This document shows positions 27,601 through 38,445 of a DNA stretch of 64,000 nucleotides, piece after piece. Location of the stretch: the NCBI GenBank assembly GCA_013400975.1, contig WBMZ01011909.1:62001-126000 (forward strand), read 5' to 3'. The first letter of the stretch is position 1. Each line of letters starts with the position of its first letter. Source of the DNA: Atrichornis clamosus (taxonomy: Eukaryota > Chordata > Aves > Passeriformes > Menuridae). Below the pieces are notes generated by a model. The model ran no database searches. It saw only the letters and a program-made list of their open reading frames with translations, and was not told the origin of the DNA. Both the position numbers and the translations under genes were made by a program.

Positions 27601-28085
27601 CTGAATTCTTCTAAATTGATCCAGCAGAGGGCAATAATATGTCAATACAGTAGCTAGTTCTTAAGAACTAGATACAGTGAAAAAAACAAAAAAAGGGAAA
27701 TAATAGATTTTTGGAAAAGAAAACAAATAATTTAATATTATGTCTCCTTGGTCATTGCAATAAGGCAAATTTCAGCCTTCTTGCTCTTCCACTTGTCCTG
27801 AACTATGCTAAGAGAATTCACTTTGAGTATTTTCACAGTAACATGGGTTTTGTTCAACAAGTCACCTCTATAGGGTAGATTTTAATTGTACTAAAATAAG
27901 CCAGAAAATAATTTATTTCAGATCTCGTGTTTAATTTCAAATTCTGTCTAGCAGACTCCTAAATTTCAGATTGTGTGCCCCACAGGATTATATTTAAATC
28001 CTTCTTATAAAGAAATTCAGGTTCTTTCGTCTCTGTGGTGTAATCAGGTGTGACATTTCTTATGTTGACTTTTTCTTCATGACAG
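24697..28085 (+). other. Intron between exons B and C (3389 bp)
   Basis: This GT-AG intron starts with gtgagt and ends in a T-rich acceptor (gactttttcttcatgacag). No further exon is needed, because exons B and C meet in phase 0 with smooth protein continuity (VVDSFLG then RFGNSVEKP). I saw no recognisable mobile element or RNA gene. Open frames inside it are all shorter than 80 codons. Confidence 0.75.
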
Positions 28086-28249
28086 CGATTTGGGAACAGT
28101 GTAGAGAAACCCATTGCTGATGCTGCAAAACTCTCCTGGGTCTTTCTAAGAGCAGAGGAGTCGGGGGTTCCTGGTGCCTTAATCACGGTGATGCTTTATG
28201 CAATCCTGTTCATGATCTCATCGACAGTGTTGTACCTGTATTTTCTAAG
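28086..28249 (+). CDS. Internal coding exon C of the multi-pass membrane protein
   Basis: This exon encodes residues 158-211 plus two bases of a split Arg212. The first part is a polar and charged segment (RFGNSVEKPIADAAKLSWVF, then LRAEESGVPG), which looks like a loop with amphipathic character. It is followed by a long hydrophobic helix at about 187-209, starting ALITVMLYAILFMISS and ending LYLYFLR. The acceptor is gacag and the donor is AAG|gtatgt. The split codon AG + G restores Arg at the junction with exon D. The minus-strand open frame across this interval (27959-28186) is a shadow of this exon. Confidence in the exon is high because both splice sites, phase and hydrophobicity agree. 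Confidence 0.85.
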
Positions 28250-31200
28250 GTATGTCACTTTACCTTATTATTCCCTTAGGAGCTTAGGCTCATGCTCCTT
28301 TTCCTGTTAGATAAAATAAGATGACATCAGAAAAGATATATCAGTGTCACACATCCAGAGCCCAGAATTGCAGATAATCAAGGAGGGGTTTGCTCCTGCT
28401 TAACTTTTAATGTGCTGGGACTGCTGGGCACAGCAAGTCAGAGATGAAGCCACTTATTTCCTCAACAGGAGCACAATTGATATCATGATTTTTCATAGAT
28501 TCTGGGAGCCTTTGCTACTTTGGCTTCAGGCAATGGTGTCTATGTAAGGGCTTAAGCTGTAAAGTGTGTGTACCTTTTATTTAGGTACTTTTGAAGATGT
28601 TGTCTTTAGCCTTACAAGCAGGAGTTTTGTGAGAAACAGGAAAAACTCAGAAAACTACATATGAGATGAAGTGCAAAATCTCTGAGTCTGCAGTGGCTTC
28701 CAGAGCCTTACAGCCTTTTGATGAAACAGGATTTTTGACTTGATGTGACTGAGTCATCATGACATGATTTAATCCATATAATTTTTCCGTGACATTAGCC
28801 CATTTTCAATATTCAGGTCATTGTGAAATTTAGCCAACTACCTTACTTGCCACCCTTCTAGTAGACACCATTAGCTGTGCAGTCAATAGGGGCAGGTGTG
28901 GGTCACTGAAAATTAATTAGATTGATTGTCTAATACATTGAATGAAAAAGTGTAACTTTTTTTTCTGAGTGACTCATTTATAATACAGTATGAATTTTGT
29001 ACTGTCCCTTGATTCATCCAGTGATGAATATTGGCAAGCACCAATTAAAGCCACATGCAAAGGCAAGATGCAGGCAGGTGTAAGAATAGAAAAGCTCAGC
29101 ACATGCCCTCCATCTGACAGTATCATCCCTTGGTCCCCCTTCCACAAACTCCGTTGCAGCAGGCAGAGAAAGATAAATGGCAATCTAAATTTCTGCAAAG
29201 TATTTCAAAGCTCCTGCATTCCTGGGAGCTGTACACAACTCCAATGTACTGGTAGTCTAGTTAATTAGCTTTTGAGACGTTAATGCCTTCTTAATCATTG
29301 ACTTAATAGTTTTGAATAGCTTCATAAGTTTTAGCTGCTGTCGTTTATTACTCAGGAAAATTAATTTAAATTAAAACATTTGTAAGGCAGGTTTTTATGA
29401 GAATATTACCAACATCTTCATTGTCAGGGGAACAGGTGCAAGATCATCAAAGGTACCTTTCCTTCTGTATCAATTTTCCCATAATGTTTTCCAATAAAGG
29501 GGTGGGGGAATAATTCTACTGGGGAAAAAAAAGTTGTCTTAGCACAACACATTTTAAAAATGATTCATAGCAAAATACAAAAGCAAAGGGAAGATAACAA
29601 AATCTGTTACAGTGCATAAGGTCTGTGAAGTACTTTTCTTGATGAAAAAGGAAAACATTTAGAGTACTGGAGTCTGTGCAGAGCAAAGTTATACTATGAG
29701 CTTGTATCAACTTTCTCTTCCTTGTATGTCTACAGCTCAACACAGTGGGAACCTTGGACCTAGCTAGGACTCTTGAGCAGCACACTGTCAGCCCAATAAT
29801 GATAGAATTAAAACCTTTTAAAATGTTTTTAAGGAAAAAAAATCTCTGCATTTCATAACACTGTTTTCTGAATACTGATATAACAGCATTTGTTTTCAGG
29901 AGAAAATAACATTATCACCAAGGCAGTAGCACCCCTCTGTGTGAAAATTCCTCAGACGTCATATCTCAAATATATTCAAGTGTAGTGTTTCTCAGCCCAG
30001 AAAACATTGCCTATTGGCTGAATAGGCATCCACCACATTTTTCTCTTGTAAGGTAAACCAGTATAAATATGGAGGGATATCTTCTATGTCTTAAGACCCA
30101 AATCCACAGGGGAAACTGGCTGTTGGATGGAGGAGTTGGTGCCATTTGTTGGAATTACTCAGTAATTTGCCATTAAACTAAAGTGTTTGACAGTGTGTGA
30201 AAAAAGGGATAGGAACACTGAACCCACAAGACCACCAAAGCAAACAGGGGAAGTGTCTGTTTCTGCCCCAGCTAGAAAGCTTCACGGGAGCACTGATGAA
30301 CAGCCAGGAAGCTAATGAAATCAGGGGCAGGGGATAAGCAGCAGTAGGCATCTATTTGTGTCTTTATAAACCAAAATACCTCAATAAGTGTGGCTCCCCT
30401 TGGGTGTCTTGGGAGTCTGTAGTACAACTAGCATGGAGAGATATTCTAATTATTTTTTGGAACAATGAAGCAGCACTGGTTGCAATTCCTTCATTTTAGT
30501 TCTACTAGACATTAGAAATAGACAGGAGTTTGTTGGTGACATGTTTTCTGCACTGAGAGAAAATGCAGACCCATCTCGATGAGGAATGTCTGCTGGAAAG
30601 CATCTGGATTTCCTGGTATTGAAACATTTTTCAGGGAAAAGCTTCAAAAATCTGCATTTTTCAGTATTAACAGCAAAACTGGTTTTGTATTTTTAATGGT
30701 GGTTTCCAAAAAAGAATGAGAAAGGCTCAAGCAAAGATATAACAAATTGTTTTAAACCACTAAAACTACCCTGTAATTTTTCATTTGTGTAATTTTTTGA
30801 GAAGCCCATTTTTTAATCAGACCCTGGGTAGGAAATAATTTCATTGTTTTCTGTTCTTTCTGATAGCTAAATGCATGAACTTGTAGGGTCTTATCCTGGT
30901 TCTCATATGTCTAGAAAACATAATCTGAGTTTTGTTTTGTTTTTTTTATATTTTAGCAATAAAAACAACTACCCTCATATTTATAATAAGATATGTTAAA
31001 GTATAAGAAATGTTTCATTAGTTTTCATGCCAAAGAAACGAAATTCAAGCAGGTAGCAGGAGCAGGCTGAGTACTTTTGGACAAAAGGAACAAAGCTGAA
31101 ACACAGGCTTCATGATTCTTAATTAATTCAAAGTTAATTATATTGTTTATAACCATGTACTTAAAATCTTCATATAGAAAATGTTTATGGCAGCGAATAG

Positions 31201-33410
31201 ACAGTAATTTAACTGCATTAAATTTTACTTAATTTGAAATAAGGATTTTGCATTAAGTGGGTTTAAATAAATGGCAAAGTCTTTCTCTTGTTTAACAAGA
31301 CAAGTGCCAAGTCATTTAAATTGCTGACCTGGAATTTCAAACATGAACACCATGGAGTAATATTGCTTCAACTTGAACAGAAAGTCAGCAAGTCCACTGG
31401 TTTGATTGCTAGTTTTTCAACCAAGCACAAGATAATTCTCAGTTATGAGTCAATTCTTGCAAAAATGTATCGGTTGTGTTGAAAGAACATCTGATGTAGT
31501 TCCAGTGATTGAGAGAAAAACTTTTTCTTTGAAGACATGATGGAATTTGCCAAATTACTCCATGAAGGGTATTAGTTATTTATAAAAAATAATCTCTTCT
31601 ATAATGTGCTTTGAACTACTTTAGTATCCTACTCTGCCTTACACTGATTTGCATTTCACAGTTTAGAGCATTTTCTATTACTTCTTGGTAGCCAGATTGT
31701 TTATATTTCCAGACTACCTACATCTTGATTAGGTTATCTTCTACCTGTTCTCCTCTTTTGATAAGAGAATCCAAAATAACATCTTGGAAACTACAGCAGA
31801 ATGTATGGCTGCAACTTCAAAAACCTATATTTCAAAAAAAGAAGGGTGGGGAAAAAAGTACAGAGAGCATCTTTGCAGCAAAGCCTGAGATATAAATTCC
31901 TAATCTGGTGTTGAGTCAGGCTGCCAGATTTCAGGATCAGAATAACTGAAGTCCATGACAGAAACTCTTGGATATAGAGCTTGACCCTAAGATACACATT
32001 CCCCTTTGAAGAGAGAGCTAAAGCTGCTCCTGAGATCAAGCTGAAAAACTGTCTGTGGTTGCACCTCCTTATTTATGTTCCACTACTAAATCTCAGTTGC
32101 AAAATTGTGCTAAGCATGGTATTGAGTGTGCTTCTCTGCACGTATTGTGAGCACTGTAAGGTGTGATGTAGAGCTGGTGCAAACGTGAACTTCGTTCCAG
32201 TATACTTGAACAACACTCTGCCTCTCCCAGGCACACACATTGCTCAGCACATGCAGGCCAACACAAGACCCAAGGAGAAGGACCAGCCACAAGAACTGTC
32301 ACCAGTGCTGCTGTACAAGAGAAGGATGAGAGTTCAGAGGGTCTAAGGAGTTATGCTTGTGCTTTCTCTACCACCTGCCAAGAAATGAAGGACCTGCACA
32401 ACCCCACAGAAATCCAGGCGTTTTGTTGGTTGCAGTGCCACAGCAATCCATGCACTTCAGATGATTACCCAGCCAGTCTCTGGAAGGATGAAAATGTCAA
32501 AATTGGCACTAAGAAGTGGCTGAATTGGAGTAAAGTATTAGATTGGAAAAGAGTGCAAAAGGAAAGACCTCAGTTCAACATTCAAAACTGAGATTCCAGA
32601 TTTTCTGATCTCTATTTTCTATTTTATTCCTATTTTTGGAATAAAAGTTCCATGAGAAAGAGATGAATTGAAGAGGTTCCATTTGAATCAAAGAGCAATG
32701 TTTTGACGTTTTTAAGTTCATCTGAGGCTAAAAATGTGACACTAGACTTTTCCAAAAGCCCCGCAATATTTCTTGGTTTCACCTACATCAAGAAATGCCA
32801 CACAGCAAGCCTTTCTTGTGGTAGAAAATTTTACTGCTTAGTGCTTAGTCAATTCCTTACCACAGCACAGAAATGTCATAGAAAAACAAAGCCAACAAAT
32901 GAAATGAACTTTTCTAACATCAAGAGAAATTTAGATTGTATAGGCTTCAGGCTTGGGGTTTTAAAAAATGGTGAGTAGTTCCTTTCTATTTGATGTGGTT
33001 TGCCCATTATTGAACCCTGGCACAGCAGGACTTCCACTCACGTCCAGCTGTGTTACTGGAACTAGTTACCCAGCCCAGTGCTATGGACATACATTAGACA
33101 TTTCAGAAGGGAAGGAAGATCAAGATCTTTTTGGGAAGTCAGTATCTTTAAATAATTAAAATAAATTGCTGCTTACTTTTATGTGATTTGATCTAGGTAT
33201 TGTAAATTCTCCAGAGGGTTGTGGAGGGTTGTATGTTGGAGAACTTGTGCGAAAGAACTTCTTACTCATGGACAGATAGCACAGTCACGAAGGGGAAAGC
33301 AAGATTCAGAAGTCTACAAAAGAATGACGTTTGTAGAAATACTTTTTTTTTTTTTTTTTGCATGAAGAGTCCTTTCAAAGATGAACCAAATCTGTCATTT
33401 CTGTCTTTAG
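28250..33410 (+). other. Intron between exons C and D (5161 bp)
   Basis: This GT-AG intron starts with gtatgt and ends with ctgtcatttctgtctttag. It is AT-rich, with several poly-T or poly-A runs, including a 17-T tract at 33343-33359 that lies 51 bases before exon D. I saw no recognised exon, RNA gene or classified mobile element. Open frames on both strands (for example 111 codons, minus strand, 29516-29851) have no family signature. Confidence 0.7.
33343..33359 (+). repeat. 17-base poly-T tract close to the exon D acceptor
   Basis: Seventeen uninterrupted T residues lie 51 bases before the exon. This is further away than the polypyrimidine tract proper (ctgtcatttctgtctttag), which sits directly at the acceptor. 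Confidence 0.85.
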
Positions 33411-33570
33411 GCTGCATAGTGAAGGTTGGCTGTTGGATGTATTTCAACGTATTCATGGTGAAGAAGGCACATTCTTTGTTCCACTGGACTTAGAAATTTC
33501 CATTCAGGAGCTGAGCTACATTATGAAGAGGGCTGAGCAGTGGAGAGGAATCAATGGTGAAAGACGGATG
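33411..33570 (+). CDS. Internal coding exon D: charged segment following the last membrane helix
   Basis: This exon completes Arg212 and encodes residues 213-265. It begins LHSEGWLLDVFQRIHGEEGT and continues with FFVPLDLEISIQELSYIMKR. It ends AEQWRGINGERRM at the donor ATG|gtgagt (phase 0). There is no membrane helix here. The mix of acidic, basic and aromatic residues and the regular spacing of hydrophobics suggest a folded soluble segment, probably cytosolic, packed directly after the fourth helix. Nothing in it is a catalytic motif that I can name. The next exon should start in phase 0, but I could not identify it in the remaining 30 kb. The longer in-frame opening before the acceptor (from 33221) is intronic and includes the poly-T tract, read as a run of Phe. 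Confidence 0.85.
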
Positions 33571-36539
33571 GTGAGTGGTGAACAGAGTCTCTGAAATAGT
33601 CTGTGGTCCAAATTAATGCTTTGTATTTCTGGGTGTTACTTTAAAGGACCTAGATATTAGAAAATTATTCTTAGGATGCTTCACTGAATAAGAAGCATGT
33701 TCAGGAGAACTTTGTGACGTTGCATGTTCCTTGCCTGGACATCCTGAGGGGTTACAATCTGCTTAGTAACCAAAAGCTTAGAGGCATCACTGATGTCAAA
33801 ATTTATCTGTGCCATCTGGTGGTCCTTGACTGGGTCTTAGAGACTTACTACTTGTTTAAATGTCAGTATCATCCCAGATAATTTCTCAGCCAGCTCAGTA
33901 AACCGAAGATTTTCATGAACAAGTAGAATTCACTCCTTAGAAGAGCATAGGTGAAGCTGCCCTGAGGAGGGGCTGTGAGTCTGGTCAGTGGGATATGATA
34001 GCCATGCTCTGCTCCCTGGCCTTTTCCCTCCAGGATTGCCCATAGGAGTGGCCTAAGTTGGAAATATGCAGGGGAAAGTACTTTACTTTGGTTATCAAAA
34101 TAATTCCTCTTTCTTTTCCATTAAGCCACTAGCCTCTAGTCCCTTATACGGACCTTAAGCTGTGATGTGTAGGAGATATATCTGTGTTTGCAAAGTGTCC
34201 AGTGTTGAGGATGCCATCCACAGATGAGGCTTCTGGTCAAAACTGCTTTCAGAGAATTGAAAACAGAAGAAGTAACATGATCAGTAGTTTCTGAGGGACG
34301 TTGTCTTCCTTCTGTGAGGGACCTTTTCTTCCTTGCTTTCTAGTTTTGCATCAGTGTTAATAATTCCCATAGGACTATTTTACAAGCCAGCTCTTGGACA
34401 ATTGTTAAGTGCTCATCAATTTGATGTATACATCTGTGAATGCCTCTGTGTGCAATGCCTTGTTCGGTAACTCACCTGTTTCAATGTAAAAATGAACAGA
34501 TTCCAGATAGGAAGGAAATTAGTCTTCTTAAGTAGGTATGAGTTGTGTTGTTTTTCTTTTCTAACCCTCTGGATCGAGGGACTTAAGATTAGGGTCTGCA
34601 GATTTTTCAAGTCTCTATAACTACCTCTGAAAGATCAGCAGTTTATATAAATATATAGCCTCAGTTGTCACTGTTATAAACATCTGCCCCAGCTGTAATT
34701 ATTTTCAACTTTTTTTTTTTGGTGATGACAGTTTGGACCCTGAAAGGAAAAATTGAATGAAAAAGCAGATACTCAGTAAGCTTAATTTTTGTGGGAAAAT
34801 GCAGAGCACCACATGGCGTTTCAACAGAGGGGAGGGAAAAGATTTGAAAGAGTGAATGTGCTTCCACAACCTCCTGCCTCAAACATTCCCACTTTTTATG
34901 CAGATAAAACTTATTTTCTTTACCCCACTAAGTAAAATAACCTTTTTTTTTAACTTCAAAACTTTCTACAGTAAGTCTGTAACCACTGGTGACTGGTTTC
35001 TATTACCTTTGTTACAAGTAAGGTCAAACAAAGAATATATATAGTGGACCTCATTTTACATGCCAGGACCTCCAATACCATATGGAAAAAGTGGCAGATA
35101 CGGCATATGAAAGCAACTACATTTCTGTTTCAAGTACTGAATGCATTGCTAATGATATTATCAGTGTATCATTTCTTGCAACAGTACAGAAAGGGCTAAT
35201 TAAGGGGAAAAAAAAGATAAATTAAAAAAAGAAGGGTGGGAGGAAAGGAGGAGGTGTTGGGAATAAAGACAAATGGAAAAGAATGGAAAGAGAAATTACT
35301 TATGCAAATAGTCTGTACCTGAATGGAGGAAAGATGGGTTGTCCACTGCTGCATTAAGACATATTTCAAGGGCCAGAACTCTGAGACACCTGATCCGTAG
35401 CTGTAGACATGTAAGTGCAGTATGGCACTTACAGACAAGTATGCAGCCTGGCTTGCATGAGATGCCACACTGAAATGTGCTCTCCTGACCTTGGTCTGAG
35501 CTCCTTTATACTGGACCCAGCCTTAGCTGGATCCAGCAGCTCAGAGGGTGCAGAGTAGAGGGAACAATCCCAATGCCATGTAGGGAGCAACACACAGGTC
35601 ATTCAACAAAGCAAAGCCATACACAGTTTTATCTTTATTAAGTCCTGAAGTTTCTGATTCTATTCTGTCTGTATCTGCACAAATTTCATGCCTTTTCCTT
35701 TGCATCAGCCCTAACCTAATGCCAGGGTGTGACACTGTTGATTAAACATTCCAGTTTTCTAGGGGACATACTGGTGCAGACTCTATGATGTAAGAAATAT
35801 GAGTAATGTAGAAAGAGCACAGAAATTTGCATCACTGGCATCTCTAGAGATGGTCTCTACCATCTACTTCAGTGGGCACAGGATCTGCCTCGCAATTGGG
35901 GTAATTTGAGCGAGGAGACTAGTGTTCAGAACTCCTGAGTTATCGGTACAAAACATGAATACTGTGAAAATAGAACCAGTGTTCTTCAGAAACTGGAAAT
36001 CTTCTCCTATTGCTCCCTTTCTTTTTCTTTAATATAATTTTGATGGAAAAGAGGACCATCAAAGAAAGTTTTGTTAGCTCTTTGGCAAATCCAGTTTTGT
36101 AATAAAAACTCACTTCATTCTAGAAATATATTCTCCACATGGAGCACCTCCCTGAAAGACTGGGAACAGTATTTGCAGGTCTTTTTATGCTCCTAGGCAT
36201 TGCAGATACTGAAAGACCCTTTTACTGCCATAGATTTGCATAAGGTATTTATCTTGTCCCTTTCTTTTTGTATGTCTAATTGTACAATGTAATCAGTATG
36301 GAAGACACATCACTAGGTCTTATTGCGTGCATTATTAATGTGTTAATTTTTAAATAAAATACGAAATTAACTGTGAACAATTTTTATAAAGGGAAGCATG
36401 AGACTGCCATATCTTACATCACTCCATATAAAAAATATATTTTAAATGGAGGTCATTCAAGTAAATAGTCAGTCAAATCTTCTGGAAAAAATAGGTCTAC
36501 ATTTTTGCAATATTTTCTTGCTATTAACCATGTGCTTCT

Positions 36540-37090
36540 CATTTTTATTCGCTGGATTAAAAATTGCCCCATAAATGGGTATTTTATAATATGCTTAATT
36601 TCCTTTTATTAAATTGATAAATGCAGCAGCAGAGGACACATTTACAATATGATGAGAATTTAAGGTTATTGCATTTTATAATTTTTATATTGTTCAGAGA
36701 AGTGATTTGTCATTTGTGGAATGACATCCATGCCATCATTTCAAAGTATTTTCAGTCGTTCTTTTGATAGGAAAAAGGTCACTTTCTGTAGAGCAGGAAG
36801 ACATCACTCTATTAAACTAATTTGCCTACATGCAAATTTTGTCATTTTTACCTCATTAACTATTTATCATAGAGTAAAAAAATATATATATTCATGAAGG
36901 GGCAGCTAACAGCCTGATGGAGCTGGAACTAATATTTTGCAACTCTAATGATTTTTTGCATCCTTAATTAGATAGCATAAGGTTGATATGATTAGGTCAG
37001 GATGTAGTGTTTTTCATTAAAATACATTTTAGAAGCTGTATTCATAATCTGCCCTTGCAATTAAATAATGAGCCTATGAGTTTAATATTA
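36540..37090. promoter_or_regulatory. AT-rich candidate regulatory region with repeated ATTA/TTAAT words
   Basis: About 550 bases hold many short homeodomain-like cores and octamer-like words (catgcaaattttg near 36830, ccttaattagatagc near 36962) without being a simple repeat. The region borders the CpG-retaining segment that follows. No gene or mobile element is recognised. Confidence 0.25.
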
Positions 37091-37310
37091 TCGACCCAAT
37101 TATTATCCCATGGAAAAGTATACCTTTAATAAACTTGTGCCGTAGGACCTTCATTAGCAACAAAACGAATTATATTTCCAGGTACACAGATTACACGGCC
37201 ACAATCACATTTACGTAGTGGCTTGGAAGGCGCTGTGGGGGTAGAGCCGCCATAGCCCTGTACCTTACAGAAATGCACTTGTTTATTTTGAAAGAAGCCT
37301 TTCACAACGC
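37090..37310. other. CpG-retaining segment with an open minus-strand frame, unassigned
   Basis: Eight CpGs fall in about 220 bases (37092, 37141, 37166, 37196, 37214, 37231, 37248, 37308), unusual for this AT-rich neighbourhood. The minus strand is open for 124 codons over 37126-37500, ending in a cysteine-containing stretch (CDCGRVICVPGNIIRF) before a stop. I recognise no family and see no splice sites that link it to anything. Other open frames of this length in the window are clearly chance, so I do not call a gene. A conserved element, an old retrocopy or an orphan exon are all possible. Confidence 0.3.
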
Positions 37311-38280
37311 CTTTAATGGGGAAAGTGCAAAGAAAATGCCACCCAGAGAGGCAGACAGAAACATTTGTAGAAAGAAACTTCTGCTGAAACAGTGTTCTGT
37401 GCACCTCTGCTAGGAGTAAGCCTGGGCCTCTGTTCCTCAACCTGTTACAAATATGGAGGCACAGCTGAATATTTACTGATCTTTTATTAGAGATGGTCAC
37501 ATGTTAAATGTGTGTCAGATTCTAGAATTGGTGAAATCAGGACCAGTGGCAGAGAGGAATATATTGACTTGGCATTGATAGCAGATCAGTGATGAGGTCA
37601 GGACCCTGGATTTTAGCCAAGACTTTTTCTTTTTTTTCTAGAAGTGATAAAAGTGGCAAAGTCTTTCTGTCCTCACCAAGTAATCTGTTTTCCAAAGTTA
37701 AGTAACTGCTCAGAGCCAAGGTTTGAAGTGGGGTTTTCTTTAGTGTAAGCTGACCAGGGATGGTCTTCTGAGTGGGATCTGTTGTGGCTGGATTGGTTGT
37801 TAGATGTGCATCACTTTGGTCATCTCTGAAGCCTCTGAACTATTTATCATGTGAATTGATGTTAGCAGTAATAAAAAGGAAAAAAATATGACCCTTAGAC
37901 ATTTTTACTGGATTTAACCCTCAAGGTACCACCCCGGCTTGTAGTGGAACTTTCTACATAGTAATGCTAATGATGAGAAAAGTTGTGCAAGTAGTAAGCT
38001 GAAACAACACTGTTAGTATACCAAGCATAGGCCCAAAATATTGGCACATAAGGAAGCTTTCTGAAAAAAAAAGCAAGGTCTGTAGGCAAGAAGATAACGT
38101 GAAACTTACACTTGAAATAAAGCCTGATGCACTGCAAAATTATTTTAATGAGACTAGGGCTAATTTTCTAATTTTAAAATGATATTATAGCAAACCATAA
38201 AAAATTACCCGGCAGTAGATTTTTGAAAGGAAAATATATTTGTAATTATCTTGAACACACAAGATTACTTCAGGGCCTAT

Positions 38281-38445
38281 TATCGACACAATTTTTGGTA
38301 CCACTTTACACTAATTTGCATTTATTACTCTCAGGCCAACCATTAATATGCTAATAAATAAGTCATTAATACTTGTTATTTAATTGCTATCTATTTATTC
38401 CTGTTCAATAATGCATTAATTACTTGTGAATAGTTGAGGGCAAAA
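38281..38445. promoter_or_regulatory. Candidate regulatory block dense in TAAT/ATTA homeodomain-type words
   Basis: The segment contains many TAAT or ATTA cores within about 150 bases (for example cattaatatgctaataaat, gtcattaatacttg, gcattaattacttg). It also contains the octamer complement atttgcat at 38314-38321, the type of site bound by POU factors. Such clustering is common in vertebrate developmental enhancers. It also arises by chance in AT-rich DNA, so without alignment to other species this stays a candidate. Confidence 0.3.

Noticed and set aside
33221..33410. Extension of the exon D frame to an upstream ATG
   Set aside because: It includes the poly-T tract read as a Phe run, and the acceptor at 33410 restores Arg212 from the split codon of exon C.
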